Origin: Schistocerca nitens
Taxonomy: Eukaryota > Arthropoda > Insecta > Orthoptera > Acrididae
Direction of reading: 5' to 3'
Assembly: GCF_023898315.1 (NCBI RefSeq)
Contig: NC_064622.1
Coordinates: forward strand, 165,746,178-165,810,177
Length of the DNA: 64,000 bases
This document shows positions 33,376 to 45,010 of the stretch, piece by piece. Position 1 is the first letter of the stretch. Each line of letters starts with the position of its first letter. A model generated the notes under the pieces. The model made no database searches and was not told the origin of the DNA. It worked only from the letters and a program-made list of their open reading frames with translations. Both the position numbers and the translations under genes were made by a program.

Positions 33376-35128
33376 ACAGTCTTGCTCAAAAGTATCCGAA
33401 CGACCTGAATTGCATCTCGCCTGATTCGCAAGCAACCAGCATAACGCAGCTGTCTAGCAGGTCCTCTAATCGCTCCTCGGTACAGTCGTTTGACTATTGA
33501 AAATGGTTCCAACAAGTCACCACTAGAAAACACTGCTCTGTATCGCAATAACTCAAGATGTAAAGTTATACCACGATACTACAAATACCAGGGAACACTT
33601 TATCACAGATAAGACTGTCCTTAAAGCTTCTAAGCTCACATTTATTACAATAAATGACATACCTGAAATGTTACCACTCTCATTATTACGTCAGATAGGT
33701 AATGCACGTAGTAAAATCGTCGTATTCATGATTTCCTCTTCAGAGTAACATACCGTACTTATTATTTAACACAAAATGACATTAAAAATTTAAGTTATTC
33801 ACGAGCAGCTAGTTCAGAATATGTATGAACTTCAAATGAAGCGACGAACCGTCTCGTTCTGCATATGGATTCAAACCCAGGTATATGCAGACTAAGCAAA
33901 GATTTCGTGACTGACGGAAACTAACAGTCATTCCTCACTATGGATACAGAGAGTGATATATCTCGATTTTAGACAGTTTCAGTTGGCAAATATCAACTTT
34001 AAATTACATAACGTAAACATTTTTAATGGACAGGAATTCCTGCCCAGCATCTATTGTCCCTGTTAACGAACTACGAGAGATGTTAAATATTGGTTCTTCA
34101 CAAGTAACTTACTTGAAATGCCTTGAGGTAAAGCTTTGTGTTGGACACGGTTTCGAACCCAGAACCTAATCACATTGTTATCGAAGCACAATCAACTGTG
34201 CATATCGGATTTTCTCCGCAGTAACTAGATGTTTTACCTGAAATGACGAGACGAAACATTAATTTTTTCCTTCCCAGGACTACAACCCGACACTTATCGC
34301 TGTTATATTCTAGAGAAAACGAACGTTAAATATGGGTTTGTTACACCAGCAGCGACATGTGACTATGTTTGAACTAGAAATCATATGACGAAGAGTTCAG
34401 CGCTGACTGGGAATCGAACCACACACATATCGTTGTTGACTACACACAAAGAGACGTCAGCTACCGAATTTTTCTCCAACAGCAGCTCTTAGTAACATCC
34501 TTGAACTTACAGTGATCTCGCAAATAGTTCTGTGTCTCACTGGGAGTCAAAAACGTCAGATATCATTAGTGTTGACAACGAATTAAAATACATTAAAAAT
34601 CAAAATTATTGCTGGCGGGTTTGGCCGACGGTTCTAGGCGCTTCAGTTTGGAACCGCGCAACCGCTACGGTCGCAGGTTCGGATCCTGCCTCAGGCATGG
34701 AGGGGTGTGATGTCCTTGGGTTAGTTAAGTTTAAATGGTTCTAAGTTCTAGGGGACTGATGACCTCAGATGTTAAGTCCCATAGTGCTCAGAGCCATTCA
34801 AAATTATTATCCACCAGAATATAGGTGTTCTCATGCTAGAGCTTGATAATACATAATGAAAACTTTAGTGCTGGGCCAGGATTCGAACCCATTCACGTGC
34901 AATATGTGGAGATGTTGAAGAATCCGCAGTTTTGAACAAACAACAAATTGAAGTCGAGCTGTATTGTCATGAAGAGATCAAATTGACTTGTTGGAACCAT
35001 TTTCAGTAGTCAAACGACTGTACCGAGGAGCGATTAGAGGACCTACTAGACAGCTGCGTTATGCTGGTTGCATGCGAATCAGGCGAAATGCAATTCAGGT
35101 CGTTCGGATACTTTTGAGCACGACTGTA
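33376..35128. mobile_element. fold-back DNA element with about 150-bp inverted ends
   Basis: 33376-33530 and 34978-35128 are inverted copies of each other, starting CAGTCTTGCTCAAAAGTATC and, in reverse complement, CAGTCGTGCTCAAAAGTATC, next to TA on both sides. The termini resemble Tc1-type ends. The 1.4-kb interior has no transposase. It holds several degenerate tRNA B-box-like blocks on the minus strand (see findings) and one SINE-I. It lies in the promoter-proximal part of the hAT element. Confidence 0.75.
34611..34798 (+). mobile_element. SINE-I copy with 11-bp target duplication
   Basis: A plus-strand SINE-I beginning GCTGGCGGGTTTGGCC, with B box GGTTCGGATCC. TCAAAATTATT flanks it at 34600-34610 and 34799-34809. 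It is the innermost layer within the fold-back element. Confidence 0.92.
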
Positions 35129-35801
35129 CATTATCAGGGGGTACCAACATACGGAATATCAGTTTCAATTGATAGTTTATAAAATCGACACTCAGAAAAT
35201 ATTTTAACCACTTTGTAAATGTCTGAAAATAATCCTTGAAAATCGGGACTAATTGCCTGTTTTTTTAAAAAAAAGTCGTGACAAATTTTTGAGCCTCAAA
35301 AAACGGGACAATGCCGATTAAACGGGACGTATGGTCACCCTAACTATGCTTCATTGCTGGATCTTTTGAAACTTGCGTTGACTGAATCAAGAGCTAGGCT
35401 GGCATGTGAAAAAGTGCTGTTTCACCAGCGTAATGTCATCTCACACATCAGCCTTAACAATGGCAAAACCGCCTAAATGGCAAAACCGCTTTGAGTTGGT
35501 TCCTCATCCCCCCTATTAACTCTAATTGGCCGCAAGTGACTTCTTCCTGTTCCGTAACTTGAAACTTCAGCATGCTGGGAACAAATTTTCATCAAATGAG
35601 GAAATGATAGTTGAAGTCAACCAGTATTTGAATATTTTGCAGAGTTTAAAATAAAACCTGTTTCTCTGATGCGGCGCAGAAGCTAGAGACCCGCTGGACC
35701 GAGTGTATGTCGTTCAGAGGAATCCATTTTGGGAAGTAAGGTGAGCTGTTTACGAAACAAATATTTTATTCTTGCTTTTCTGCCAGACTTATCAGACTAA
35801 C

Positions 35802-36215
35802 CTCACACACACACATTATAGCGCTTATTTACAATTTGCAGGACATAGTCTACATTGCTATAAGAGCTCCTTAGTATGTTGAACTCCAGTCACAAAGGTG
35901 TGGTGATGTGGAATAACACATTTTTGCAGTCTGTCTTTTCACCATGTGACTCCACTTCTGAGTCTGTTCTGAGTTTTCCCACGCAGACCATGCATTAGCG
36001 AAACCAGCAGCTAAATTTTCCGGATATGTCATCTAATGGTGTTCAGACCTCATCTTCCACATAGATAATCGGGAACACGTCTGTCGGCCAGCATTACCTC
36101 CTGTCCTCATGAAACTTTACAGTGTCGGCAAAAAGCTACCCAACACAATATTGGACTGAAATGTCTCGTAAATTTGAACATATTTTAAAAAATACTTGTA
36201 CAAAAACATCGAACT
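35802..36215. other. no gene seen
   Basis: Sequence directly outside mariner-B; no feature could be supported. Confidence 0.35.
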
Positions 36216-36412
36216 AGCCGGCCACTGTGGCCGAACGGTTCTAGGCGCTTCAGTCCGGAACCGCGCTGCTGCTACGGTCGCAGGTTCGAATCCTGCCTCG
36301 GGCATGGATGTGTCTGATGTCCTTAGATTAGTTAGGTTTAAGTAGTTCCTCGTCTCGGGGACTGATCACCTCAGATGTAAAGTCCCATAGTGTTTAGAGC
36401 CATTTGAAACAT
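36216..36412 (+). mobile_element. SINE-I copy
   Basis: A complete plus-strand SINE-I, GCCGGCCACTGTGGCC to CCATTTGAAAC, B box GGTTCGAATCC. The target duplication is no longer clear. Confidence 0.85.
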
Positions 36413-36899
36413 TTTCCTCCACGAAAGGAGGATGAGTGGGGCAACCGAAAGAGTTCAATTACTGAGGCTAAGCTATCTAGGTACCTATTAAATAGTTTTT
36501 TTTGTTAGGTCCTCTGATTCGTCCTTGATATCCCAGGCTCCTGTTCTTCTTCTACGGATACTCCTACGCCACATAGTAAGTCCATCTCTATTTCTCAGCT
36601 TCTGTCATGATGTGAGAAATCTAAATCTGACTGAAGAATAATCAGCAACCTGTTTGATCTGTTTTCTTCCTTTTCTTTGGTACTGATGTAATGCAATCTG
36701 GCTTACGTCGTTTTGTTTTTACAGCACTCTCTTTTCTTTCTTTGGCACGTATTTCCTTCTCAGTGGCAAGTTTTTCTTTTCCCATGCATTCTTCTCACAT
36801 TAGTTCCTTATTTGTTGTTGATGTCAGAAGCAAAGATTTCAATGTTTTGCCAGAAAGTTTCCCCTAAATCCTTATTTTAGACAGCGGAATTATATTTCC
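36413..36899 (-). other. decayed coding-like stretch, unidentified
   Basis: On the minus strand broken frames give a charged, lysine-rich stretch (EECMGKEKLATEKEIRAKER, then RRKPDCITSVPKKRKKTDQT). It resembles the basic C-terminal tails of some transposases, but I cannot name the family. Confidence 0.3.
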
Positions 36900-37464
36900 A
36901 GGTGAGATTATCTGATGCAGTGTGCGTTGAATGTCATCTTTTGCAGGAGTTATCGTTGAAGATTGTCGTTACAATGACAAACTGCCTGTTGACTTCTGTC
37001 TCGGGTCCTTCGCTCGACGTTTGTTTGATGATTTTTCTGGTGTTTCGCCAGCACGACTGGTTGACGTTGTCAAAGCTTCACTGTCCATTGCTGGTAGTGG
37101 ACTGGAATCGAGCTCGCGGCCGCAGATTACATGTACCTGGCGCCCCAACGTCCAAGGGTTTTTCCATGCTCGTTTCCGGTGTGGTTCTCCCCTTGCTACC
37201 CACAACTGTCGTTCGCTGCAGCACGGGAATCTATGATCCGTTCACCTCGCGGTTTTCTTCTTTCTTGTTGAGAGTATTGTCATGTTTCTGTATTTCTAAA
37301 GCTTTTCTAAACAAGCGGATGTGATAGCTCTTCTCTACAGCAAGAACTTCCGTATCGCCAAACTTTTTTACTATGTCGTCGGTCCCGCACAGCACGTGCT
37401 CTGCCACGAACGATTTCTCCATCCGCCCCAAGCTGCAATGCCGCTTATGTTCGGTTGCAGCCAC
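36900..37464 (-). pseudogene. Penelope-like element, C-terminal remnant
   Basis: The minus-strand frame 37464-37231 reads GRMEKSFVAEHVLCGTDD, DTEVLAVEKSYHIRLFRKAL and EIQKHDNTLNKKEENREVNG. This matches the pattern I associate with the GIY-YIG endonuclease end of Penelope-type retroelements (AEH-L--GD, T-VL---SY--RL-REAIEI-KH--N-N-KE). Downstream, after a frame break, come WIPVLQRT and an LRPRARFQSTTSNG-type tail. There is no reverse transcriptase nearby. The family call is from memory of the motif and should be tested by search. Confidence 0.55.
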
Positions 37465-37625
37465 GAGCTCGACTGCAGTCCACCACCAGCAATGGAGGGT
37501 GAAGCTTTGACAATGCCAACCACTCGTGCAGGCTGAACGTCAGAAAAATCATTAAAGAAACGTCGCTGAAGAACTCGTGACAGGCAGTTCGTCAACAAGT
37601 GCCCACGAGAGCCTCATATTGTTGG
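37461..37625 (+). repeat. inverted partial copy of the Penelope-like 3' region
   Basis: This block is the reverse complement of 36975-37130, with about 15-20% differences. Read on the plus strand it gives SPPPAMEGEALTMPTTRAG, the same tail as in the minus-strand remnant. The two fragments meet head to head at about 37460. Penelope-like elements are known for partial tandem or inverted copies at their ends. Confidence 0.55.
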
Positions 37626-40600
37626 GCCTACGAGGATTTACCCAAAACACCAGCGGGGATTAGCCCATTTCGCCATGTTTGATAAATGCGCCGTCGTTGT
37701 TGGTTATGGGGACCACTTGAAATAATTATCTCCACACGAAAGTGAAGCTTAACCGCAGTAGTTTTAAGAAGTAGTTCAATGACTCTTCTTTTCAGTCCCT
37801 ACATTATACAATGTTCCAGTCAAAGACCGGAAAATTTACATGTAAGTGGTAATAAACGGATTTACGTCATTCTCTCACCTGTGGAGCGACCTACCAGGAC
37901 GAAATTTCATAGAACAATAAGTTACAATAAGGCAAACCTGCCACCAAGTGATCAACTTCTAAACCGATGGCAACCAATTCAAAAACTCGATGCAGGGTCT
38001 TACCCCACATGGTGGTTCACCCCCACGTACCCTAGTTTTCAAGGGAAAAATTGTTATGTAATATTCTCGGGCTTTTACGAATATTTTCAGTAGTGCCTGC
38101 GCAAAATTACGTGGCCACAGGTCAGAAACGCATTCTTTTCCTGATTGTTGGGCGAGTCCATCCCGCTGTTCCGAAGGATTGGTCGCCTCTGTTGCCTCTT
38201 ACCTGCCGACTAGCACACTCCAAGCTTTCTCTTTGCTATTTCTTCACCGCACAGCACGACACCACAGTCTTCACACACTGTATCTCTAGGGAATGTTCTT
38301 CATTTTCAGACACAGGTGATCATACGCAAAGTCATCAAAATTATGTTGGAGGAGGCAAACAAGGAAGCAAAAATCTCATTTAACACTATGCCTGAGAGAG
38401 TAACAGGAACGACAAACTTTTTCAGGTGTACGGTAAAGAGAATAAAGGAGGAGAGGTGTAAAATAACTACAAGTACTTTCCAACACTTCTCCAGCTAAAG
38501 AACACCGCTGTAGAAGGAGAATAAATTTTTAAATTTAGCTGTTACGACAAACTGATTGCCAGGAGGCCGATATATGATTTCCAAATAACACATGTCCTTT
38601 ATTTTGCATTATCAGATTTGTAGTTAGTGATACAGTTCACCGTGCTATAATTTTTACACGCATCTGTTTTATGAGATTTACTTCTGGGCTATGTAGTCGG
38701 ACTTGTTATGTTTTGGCTGATTCTTTTGTTATGTGACTATGTCTTTTCCAGTATCTCGTAAGAAGTTATTTTGTCGTAATGGCATAATCTGTTAATATGA
38801 TCGTTTGGAGACTCGCTATCTGTGGCTCACAAGTTACGTAAGATATAGGTATGTGCGATGACTTGAGCTGTTGAGCTGCATCTCTCCTGCCGAACGGTGT
38901 TCGTTTACAGCTGAACCCCCCCCCCCCCCCCCACTTACATTGTCCTCTCCCCTACACCACTATATGTGCACGTACCTGCCAAGTTATTTTGTGTGCGCAC
39001 TAACGAATATTTTCGAATGTTCTAGAATACAACTTGAAAACGGCAAAATCGTCTTAACCGATGAATTGTCCAATGTAGTAAAGACAGAGGAACATAAAAA
39101 AGGGGAACCACTTATAGAGAGAAAGTATGTAAATAAAGTTCGGTGACTGGACAATATTAGCAACAAAAATGACGTATTTCAATATACAAGTCAACGAATA
39201 CAGAATATGATACCCGGAATAGAAAAAATATTTAAATTCATAGAAACAATGACAGACCAAGACTATAGCGTAACATTCCCACAGAATTCCCAAATTTGAT
39301 CAATGTTTCCGGCATGCCCTTGCGAAAATCCTACTGCGCAACATCATAAAGGCGTAAATATTAACCGGAAAGGAAAAAAGTGTTCATACCGCGAATTTCA
39401 CTCATTTCAACTGTAACTTATTATTCACCTTTAATAGACTATAATTATTGTCAATAAATAAATCACTCATTGTTACAGAGCGAACTTCAAAAAATCGTGT
39501 CTCTTGCAAGGATAACTATAGATACCGTGTTCACGTGCTGGACAACACAAAATTTATTTATCTTCGCACCAGAAAAAAAACAACAAATGTAGTTTATGAC
39601 AATACATTTAGTGTAAGTCAGATTCTATGCAAGTGAGATGATTTAACTGCACTCTTTTCCATTTCAGAAAACAAGCGAATAAATGACCAAGCTATGCAGA
39701 TAGTATTGAGCAAGTAAATAAATAATTTGCTTAGTATTGCAACATGGGATAATGATGATGTGAGAGGGATGCGGAATTTATGTTTCTTATAGTATTAACG
39801 AGGGGTGATTGGCCTGATACCACTCTTTTCGTATTTAAACAACTGTTTGTTTAGAAGATTTTTCGAAGGGAGATAATGCATATAACAAAGAGCAGTATCC
39901 TATTACTACGTGTTGAACATCTTGAGCACTTCATATCGTGTAAGTGTTTAAGGATAATACCGGGGAGCGAAGTGAAATCGGCGGATCATATATCATATGG
40001 CAGCATTGGTTGGGTGAAAGTGCTACAGCATATGGGAATTAATCCTACATCAGAGAACTTGAACGGATGGACAAGGTTCGCACTGATAAAGCAGAATATG
40101 CAGCACAGTTGGCGACTAAGGAGTCCATAAAGAAGAAAAGAAGGAAAACCTTGGAAAAAGATAAAGAGGAAGACTTACAGTATGGTTCAGGGTGCCTCTG
40201 AGCGACTAAATATAAAATATTAAACATATATACAGTGAGTTACAGTCTTTTGAAACTTTAGAAGCCGTTCCTGAAAATTTAAACTTTCTGTTGCATTTTT
40301 CCCTAAATCTTAGAAACCACTTCGAGTAGAGTATTCAAATTTTCAGGGAGTAATGACATACATATCCTGAATCTACTAAATTAAAAGAAGAACATAATGT
40401 TATCTATAATTAAAATTATTTAGGATAAGGTACAAAAAAGTACACAAAATTTTAACCATGTAATTAAAAAAAATTATTTCCGAAAGCAGTGGCTGAAATG
40501 CAATTATTATAGTTCAGTAGACTTCGAACATACAGTTTAATGCCCTGTAAAAATTTCATGTCAATGGCTACAGCGGTTCCTGAAATACAAGGAAGCCAAA

Positions 40601-40729
40601 TCACTAAATTTAACATTGTCGGGATAGGGCGTTCCAACTCCCCTTAATGTTCACATAGAAATGTTTTAGAATTGTGCCAAATAAAGTTAGAAGTTAGTGC
40701 TTGTCAGATGGCAACGTGGCAGATTGGTC
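37626..40729. other. mostly featureless; small TE-like fragments
   Basis: At about 38310-38470 the text VIRKVIKIMLEEANKEAKIS, then FRCTVKRIKEERCK, resembles the N-terminal helix-turn-helix of an insect DDE transposase (weak). A C17 run is at 38916-38932. At 39876-40190 a plus-strand frame ends in a lysine-rich stretch (RRKEGKPWKKIKRKTYSMVQ), possibly the tail of another TE protein. The rest is AT-rich and unreadable. Confidence 0.3.
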
Positions 40730-42190
40730 AACTGTTGGGATGTAGTGGTGTATCATTCTCTTGATGACTAGAGCTGCTGCTTTAAATTTTGTAGCGTATA
40801 GCTTAACATACTCGGTGAATGTACCATATAAGTCTATGACATATTTAGCCCCATCTTTCGCAGAGGAGAGAGGTCCTGCAACATCTATGCAGACTACGTA
40901 AAGTGATTGTGTTGGTGTAGTAGGATGTAATTGTATGTGACGGTATTTATTGGGTAGGTTGGATTTTTGACAAATAAAACATGTTTTTAGCAGTTATTGT
41001 GTTTGTTTTTTCATGTTCCGAAAGTTACAGAATAAATTAATTTTCTGTACACACTTAGATGCACCATAATGATTCCAAGCACTGTGCGCATACCGGATTA
41101 ATGCATCTTCATACGCGCTAGGAATGCAAGTGCCGAAATCAGGATTTCGTCTATAGAATAGGACAGCACTCTCTACCATGTAGCGCTGGTTCATTTTATG
41201 TAATGAATTTTGTGAAAGCAATGTTCTTATCTTCTGACAACGATTTCTCTATTCTGTAAAGCAACCATGGTCCTAAACATGTCAACGTAATACTAATGAT
41301 ACTAACAGTCTACACAGACAGTACCCTATAGTCAGTTGTTTTTGAATTAGTTCCGTGTATTCAGATAATCCTTGGGGTAACAGAAACAGTGCATCTACTA
41401 CAATATTGTCTCTTCAAGGTATTTAAATGACTTCAAAATTGTCGTCCTGAAGAAACAAACACCAACACGCTAAGTGGGTGTGTAGTATCTCGCATAACGT
41501 AAGAATGCTCAACGCCTAATGGCCACAATACACTTGAATTTTCTTTCCATAAATGTAATAGTTGAATTTTCTAAACGCTCAAACTACTGCTAACGTTTAT
41601 AATTCGGTAATGGAGTATGAGTATTCACATTCAGGTAAGGTGGGACTAGCAAAACTAATGACTCCAATTTCTCATTTTCCCTCTTCTTCATAGATCTGAA
41701 ATAAAGAAGCTCCTAATCCAGAAAGCAATGTGGTGTGACAGTAACGAAAGAGAAATCCTTAGTCACATCAGGACGAAGCAGAATTTCGGAATTTATTAGT
41801 CTCCCTTAGTGCATTAAAGCCATTCACACGACCGCTTGTCAAAATACACACCGCATTTTGCTTCAAAAGACTTAGCAATTTTGAACTGTTTAAAAGCTGC
41901 CTGGACACAAATCGACGAAAAAATGAGCATGAGTTTAAGAATGCTTTGTTTCTTAGTACGGGAACTTATCGGGGTCAGGTGCTACTCCAGTAGAGGTAAT
42001 AATGTGACCAAGGAATTCAACCTTCGCCCTGACAAATTTAGACCTTTGCAAATTAGCTGTCACTCCTGCCACTGAAAATGTGTGTGGTGTCTTTTCTAAT
42101 AATTGTACATTTTCTTCTCATGTGTGTGTGTATGTGTGTGTAGCTATTAGTATATCATCAACACGTAGCGTAACTTGGTCAAGCAGTTCA
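40730..42190 (-). pseudogene. old gypsy-type pol remnant (RT, RNase H, integrase)
   Basis: Broken minus-strand frames, in correct pol order from high to low coordinates. Reverse transcriptase: KLRYVLMIYYLIATHTYTHT (eroded YxDD region), then RAKVEFLGHIITSTGVAPDP near 42050-41990. RNase H: AVVxAFRKFNYYIYGKKIQV near 41590-41520. Integrase zinc finger: LIRYAHSAWNHYGASKC near 41100-41050, then CFICQKSNLPNKY. Core: VCIDVAGPLSSAKDGAKYV near 40900-40830 and FTEYVKLYATKFKAAAL. It has numerous stops and is unrelated to the young gypsy copy at 24093-28555. No LTRs were found. Confidence 0.65.
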
Positions 42191-42194
42191 GGTC

Positions 42195-42425
42195 GGTTAT
42201 ATGGAAATGGAAATGAGCGTATGGCATCGTTGGCCAGGAGGCCCTAGTCGGGGCCACATTGGGCGACTTGCACGCCGGTGATGAGGATGAAATGACGATG
42301 AAGACAACACAACACCCAGTCCCCGAGCAGAGAAAATCTCCAACCCGGTCGGGAATCGAAACCGGGCCCACTTGCATGGGAGGCGAGCACGTTACCACCC
42401 AGCTGAGCAGGCGGATTTCTTCGGT
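42195..42425 (-). mobile_element. SINE-IV copy
   Basis: The minus-strand head CTCAGCTGGGTGGTAACGTG (A-box region) and B box GGTTTCGATTCCC are followed by a body with GGACTGGGTGTTGTGTTGTC and a 3' end ATTTCCATTTCCA. A tRNA-derived retroposon of a family distinct from SINE-I to SINE-III. It separates the gypsy remnant from the LINE fragment beyond. Confidence 0.7.
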
Positions 42426-42429
42426 TATA

Positions 42430-43338
42430 AATACCCCTGAATTCACTCTGAAGCAAATAGCAGTACACAGAACTGCCAGCTTCTTCCAACGAAAATAAAG
42501 GTAGTATATTTCCCAGACCACTGACAGTGAGCCTTGCCCAAACAATTTCGCATGCAGCTGCAATTTTTATCTCGGTGGATTTGAGCTTCTTGTCTACTGC
42601 GGTCAAATACACCAGCTCCATTCCTCATTAGCCTGTCGTTTTGATATAAACTTAAATTTTCCCCAAAGGCCTCACTGCTGTCAACTTCAGCTTTTAACCG
42701 GCTTTCTATACCTAGTATTACATGAGCTTCAGTGCTTTTCAGGAGCGCTTCAAACTCTGGCACGTTGTTACGAATAGTTCGCTCGTTAGCTACTAGGATT
42801 TTAATTCTCTCACCTGTAGGGCGTGGGGGAGGGGAGTAACGCATTCCTTTGGACATTATGTTAATACTTCCAGGTCTGGACTAGATGGAGAATCACCTAA
42901 TCTAAAAAAATTATGGTTACGCCCCACACAGAGTGCACCACCTGGGGAGCAGTCTCTGATGTGTAGTACACATCTGACCCATTTAGCGGAACACTACAGT
43001 TATCAGCCCTGCGGCGCAAGTCCAGAAAGTTGCAGCTTAGCTTTTCATAGAACCTTCGAAGCCTTTAGTTCAATCCTTCCTCTTGATTCAGAACTAGGTG
43101 GCCATGATCAGTTCTCGGGTAGTACTGCAAATTACGAGTTTCGTTGAAACTCCGTGTGCAAGGTTGGTCGTCTCACCTTTCTATATCAGTAGCTGGAACG
43201 ATCCAAATATGAAGGCAGAACTCAGACAACAGGCATCGATTGTTCCAAGATGCGTCACAATCTGCAGTTGATTGCACCTTTTTCCTCAATGGCTGCCAGG
43301 AGAGTCATTTGAACATCTTGAATGAGAACCGCAGGCAT
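42430..43338 (-). pseudogene. LINE remnant: ORF1 end and endonuclease start
   Basis: On the minus strand, 42856-42443 reads SPPPRPTGERIKILVANERT, then IRNNVPEFEALLKSTEAHVI and LGIESRLKAEVDSSEAFG. This is the N-terminal block of an apurinic-like endonuclease of a CR1/Jockey-type LINE (Asn and Glu blocks). Upstream (42900-43338) broken frames with CSPGGALCVG-like text belong to the preceding ORF or spacer. The catalytic C-terminal blocks are missing. Confidence 0.55.
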
Positions 43339-43345
43339 ACACACT

Positions 43346-44574
43346 AAGTTTTTCCATTTTTTCCATCCACTTTTTCATGGAAAAACTGGTAGAAGCCGAC
43401 CTCGGAGAAGATCAGTTTGGATTACGTAGAAATGTTGGAACACGTGAGGCAATACTGACCCTACGACTTATCTTAGAAGATAGATAAGGGAATGCAAACC
43501 TACGTTTCTAGCATTTATAGACTTAGAGAAAGCTTTTGACAATGTTGACTGGAATACTCTCTTTCAAATTCTAAAGGTGGCAGGGGTAAAATACAGGGAG
43601 CGAAAGGCTATTTACAATTTTTACAGTTATAAGAGTCTTGGGCATGAAAGGGAAAGTAGTGGTTGGGAAGAGAGTGAGACAGGATTGTAGCCTATCCGCG
43701 TTGTTATTCAGTATGTATATTGAGCAAGTACTAAAGCAAACAAAAGAAAAATTCGGAGTAGGAATTAAAATCCATGGAGAAGAAATAAAAACTTTGAGAT
43801 TCACCGATGACACTGTAATTCTGTCAGAGACAGCAAAGGACCTGGAAGAGCAGCTGAACGGAATGGACAGTGTCTAGGAAGGAGGAGATAAGATGAACAT
43901 CAACAAAAGCAAAACGAGGATAATGGAATGTAGTCGAATTTGTAGTCGAATTAAATCGAGTGATGCTGAGGGAATTAGATTAGGAAATGAGACGCTTAAA
44001 GTAGTAAATGAGTTTTGCTATTTGGGGAGCAAAATAACTGATGATGGTCGAAGTAGAGAGCAATGGCAAGGAAAGCGTTTCTGAGGAAGAGAAATTTGTT
44101 AACATCGAGCATAGGTTTAAGTGTCAGGAAGTCGTTTCTGAAAGTATTTGCGGAGTGTAGCCATGTATGGAAGTGAAACGTGGACGATAAATAGTTTAGA
44201 CAAGACGAGAACAGAAGCTTTCGAAATGTGGTGCTACACAAGTATGCTGAAGATTATATGGGTAGATCACATAACTAATGAGGAGGTATTAAATAGAATT
44301 GGGGAGAAGAGAAATTTGTGGCACAACTTGACTAGCAGAAGGGTTCGCTTGGTAGGACATATTCTGAGGCATCAAGGGATCACCAGTTTAGTATTGGAGG
44401 GCAGCGTGGAGGGTAAAAATCGTAGAGGGAGACCAAGAGATGAATACACTAAACAGATTCAGAAGGATGTCGATTGCAGTAGGTACTGGGAGATGAAGAA
44501 GCTTGCACAGGATAGAGTAGCATGGAGAGTTTCATCAAACCAGTCTCTGGACTGAAGACCACAACAGCAACAAC
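43346..44574 (+). pseudogene. RTE-like LINE fragment, reverse transcriptase half
   Basis: Plus strand, 5'-truncated. The blocks in several frames are LGEDQFGLRRNVGTREAI, FIDLEKAFDNVDWN, GKRVRQDCSLSALLF, LRFTDDTVILSET (the catalytic FADD has become FTDD), FCYLGSKITDDG, MYGSETWTINSLDKTR and the C-terminal VGHILRHQGITSL. It ends in an ACAACAGCAACAAC tail at about 44574. ACACACT at 43339-43345 and 44575-44581 is a plausible target duplication. It sits inside a minus-strand LINE remnant whose parts lie on both sides. Confidence 0.75.
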
Positions 44575-44581
44575 ACACACT

Positions 44582-45010
44582 GAGGGCACATGGTGTCCAC
44601 TCCTGTACTCTGATGCCATTTCCTTAAGTAGCCCCATTATTCGTAGTATGTTTGAACTGCTTACGATTAATAGACGCCTATCCTTTTGCGTTTGCCACCT
44701 TTTGGCACAGGACAAAACAAGTTTCCCAGCAGGCAGAGTGAGTCCCACTGACTCAGTTTCAGTTTCAGTGGAAGACAGCACTTCGAACCTATTAGTTTGG
44801 GGGACACCCTGGTCTCTGTTTACTCTTTACAGGAGGCCCGTACCTACCACTGTCACGCCACTCCCTAAGTGGACGAGTAGTAACAGATCACACACTTCCT
44901 GCAGAAGAGGCAGGATTCACAGGAGACGGTGGTATTTGCGATACCATTGGTAACTCTGGTACACGACCCTTGGGAACTCTTCCAACACAGCCACCAATCG
45001 TTTGACTGTA
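44582..45010 (-). pseudogene. LINE ORF1-like remnant, other side of the RTE insertion
   Basis: The minus-strand frame 44781-44449 reads LPAGKLVLSCAKRWQTQKDR, RLLIVSSSNILRIMGLLKEM and SEYRSGHHVPS. Further upstream VLSSTETETESVGL and leucine-rich text occur in broken frames. I take it as ORF1 of the same minus-strand LINE as 42430-43338, by position and orientation only. Confidence 0.35.

Larger units (their letters stand above)
23441..35342 (-). mobile_element. hAT element, expanded by nested insertions
   Basis: Terminal inverted repeats TAGGGTGACCATA (23441) and TATGGTCACCCTA (to 35342) are perfect. An exact 8-bp target duplication ACTATGCT lies at 23433-23440 and 35343-35350, the hAT signature length. 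GGGAC subterminal repeats occur at both ends. Subtracting the RTE LINE (with gypsy) and the fold-back element leaves about 2.56 kb, a normal hAT size. The transposase is on the minus strand in pieces at 33325-31644 and 24045-23900. Confidence 0.92.
22737..35801 (+). mobile_element. mariner-B, outermost shell of a four-level nest
   Basis: The left end is near 22737 (GGCGGTTTTATAAGTCTGGT) and the right end near 35801 (reverse complement GTTAGTCTGATAAGTCTGGC). The transposase pieces are in the same orientation on both sides of a hAT insertion. At 22914-23440: MEKNEFHAVIKHFHLKD, then TMFNGNP, DETWIHHYTPES (with a decayed frame) and EYLEKGRTIMDP. At 35351-35750: LLDLLKLALTESRARLACEKVLFHQ and further decayed text. 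Stops and frameshifts abound. Removing the insertion leaves about 1.2 kb, as expected for mariner. Confidence 0.75.
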
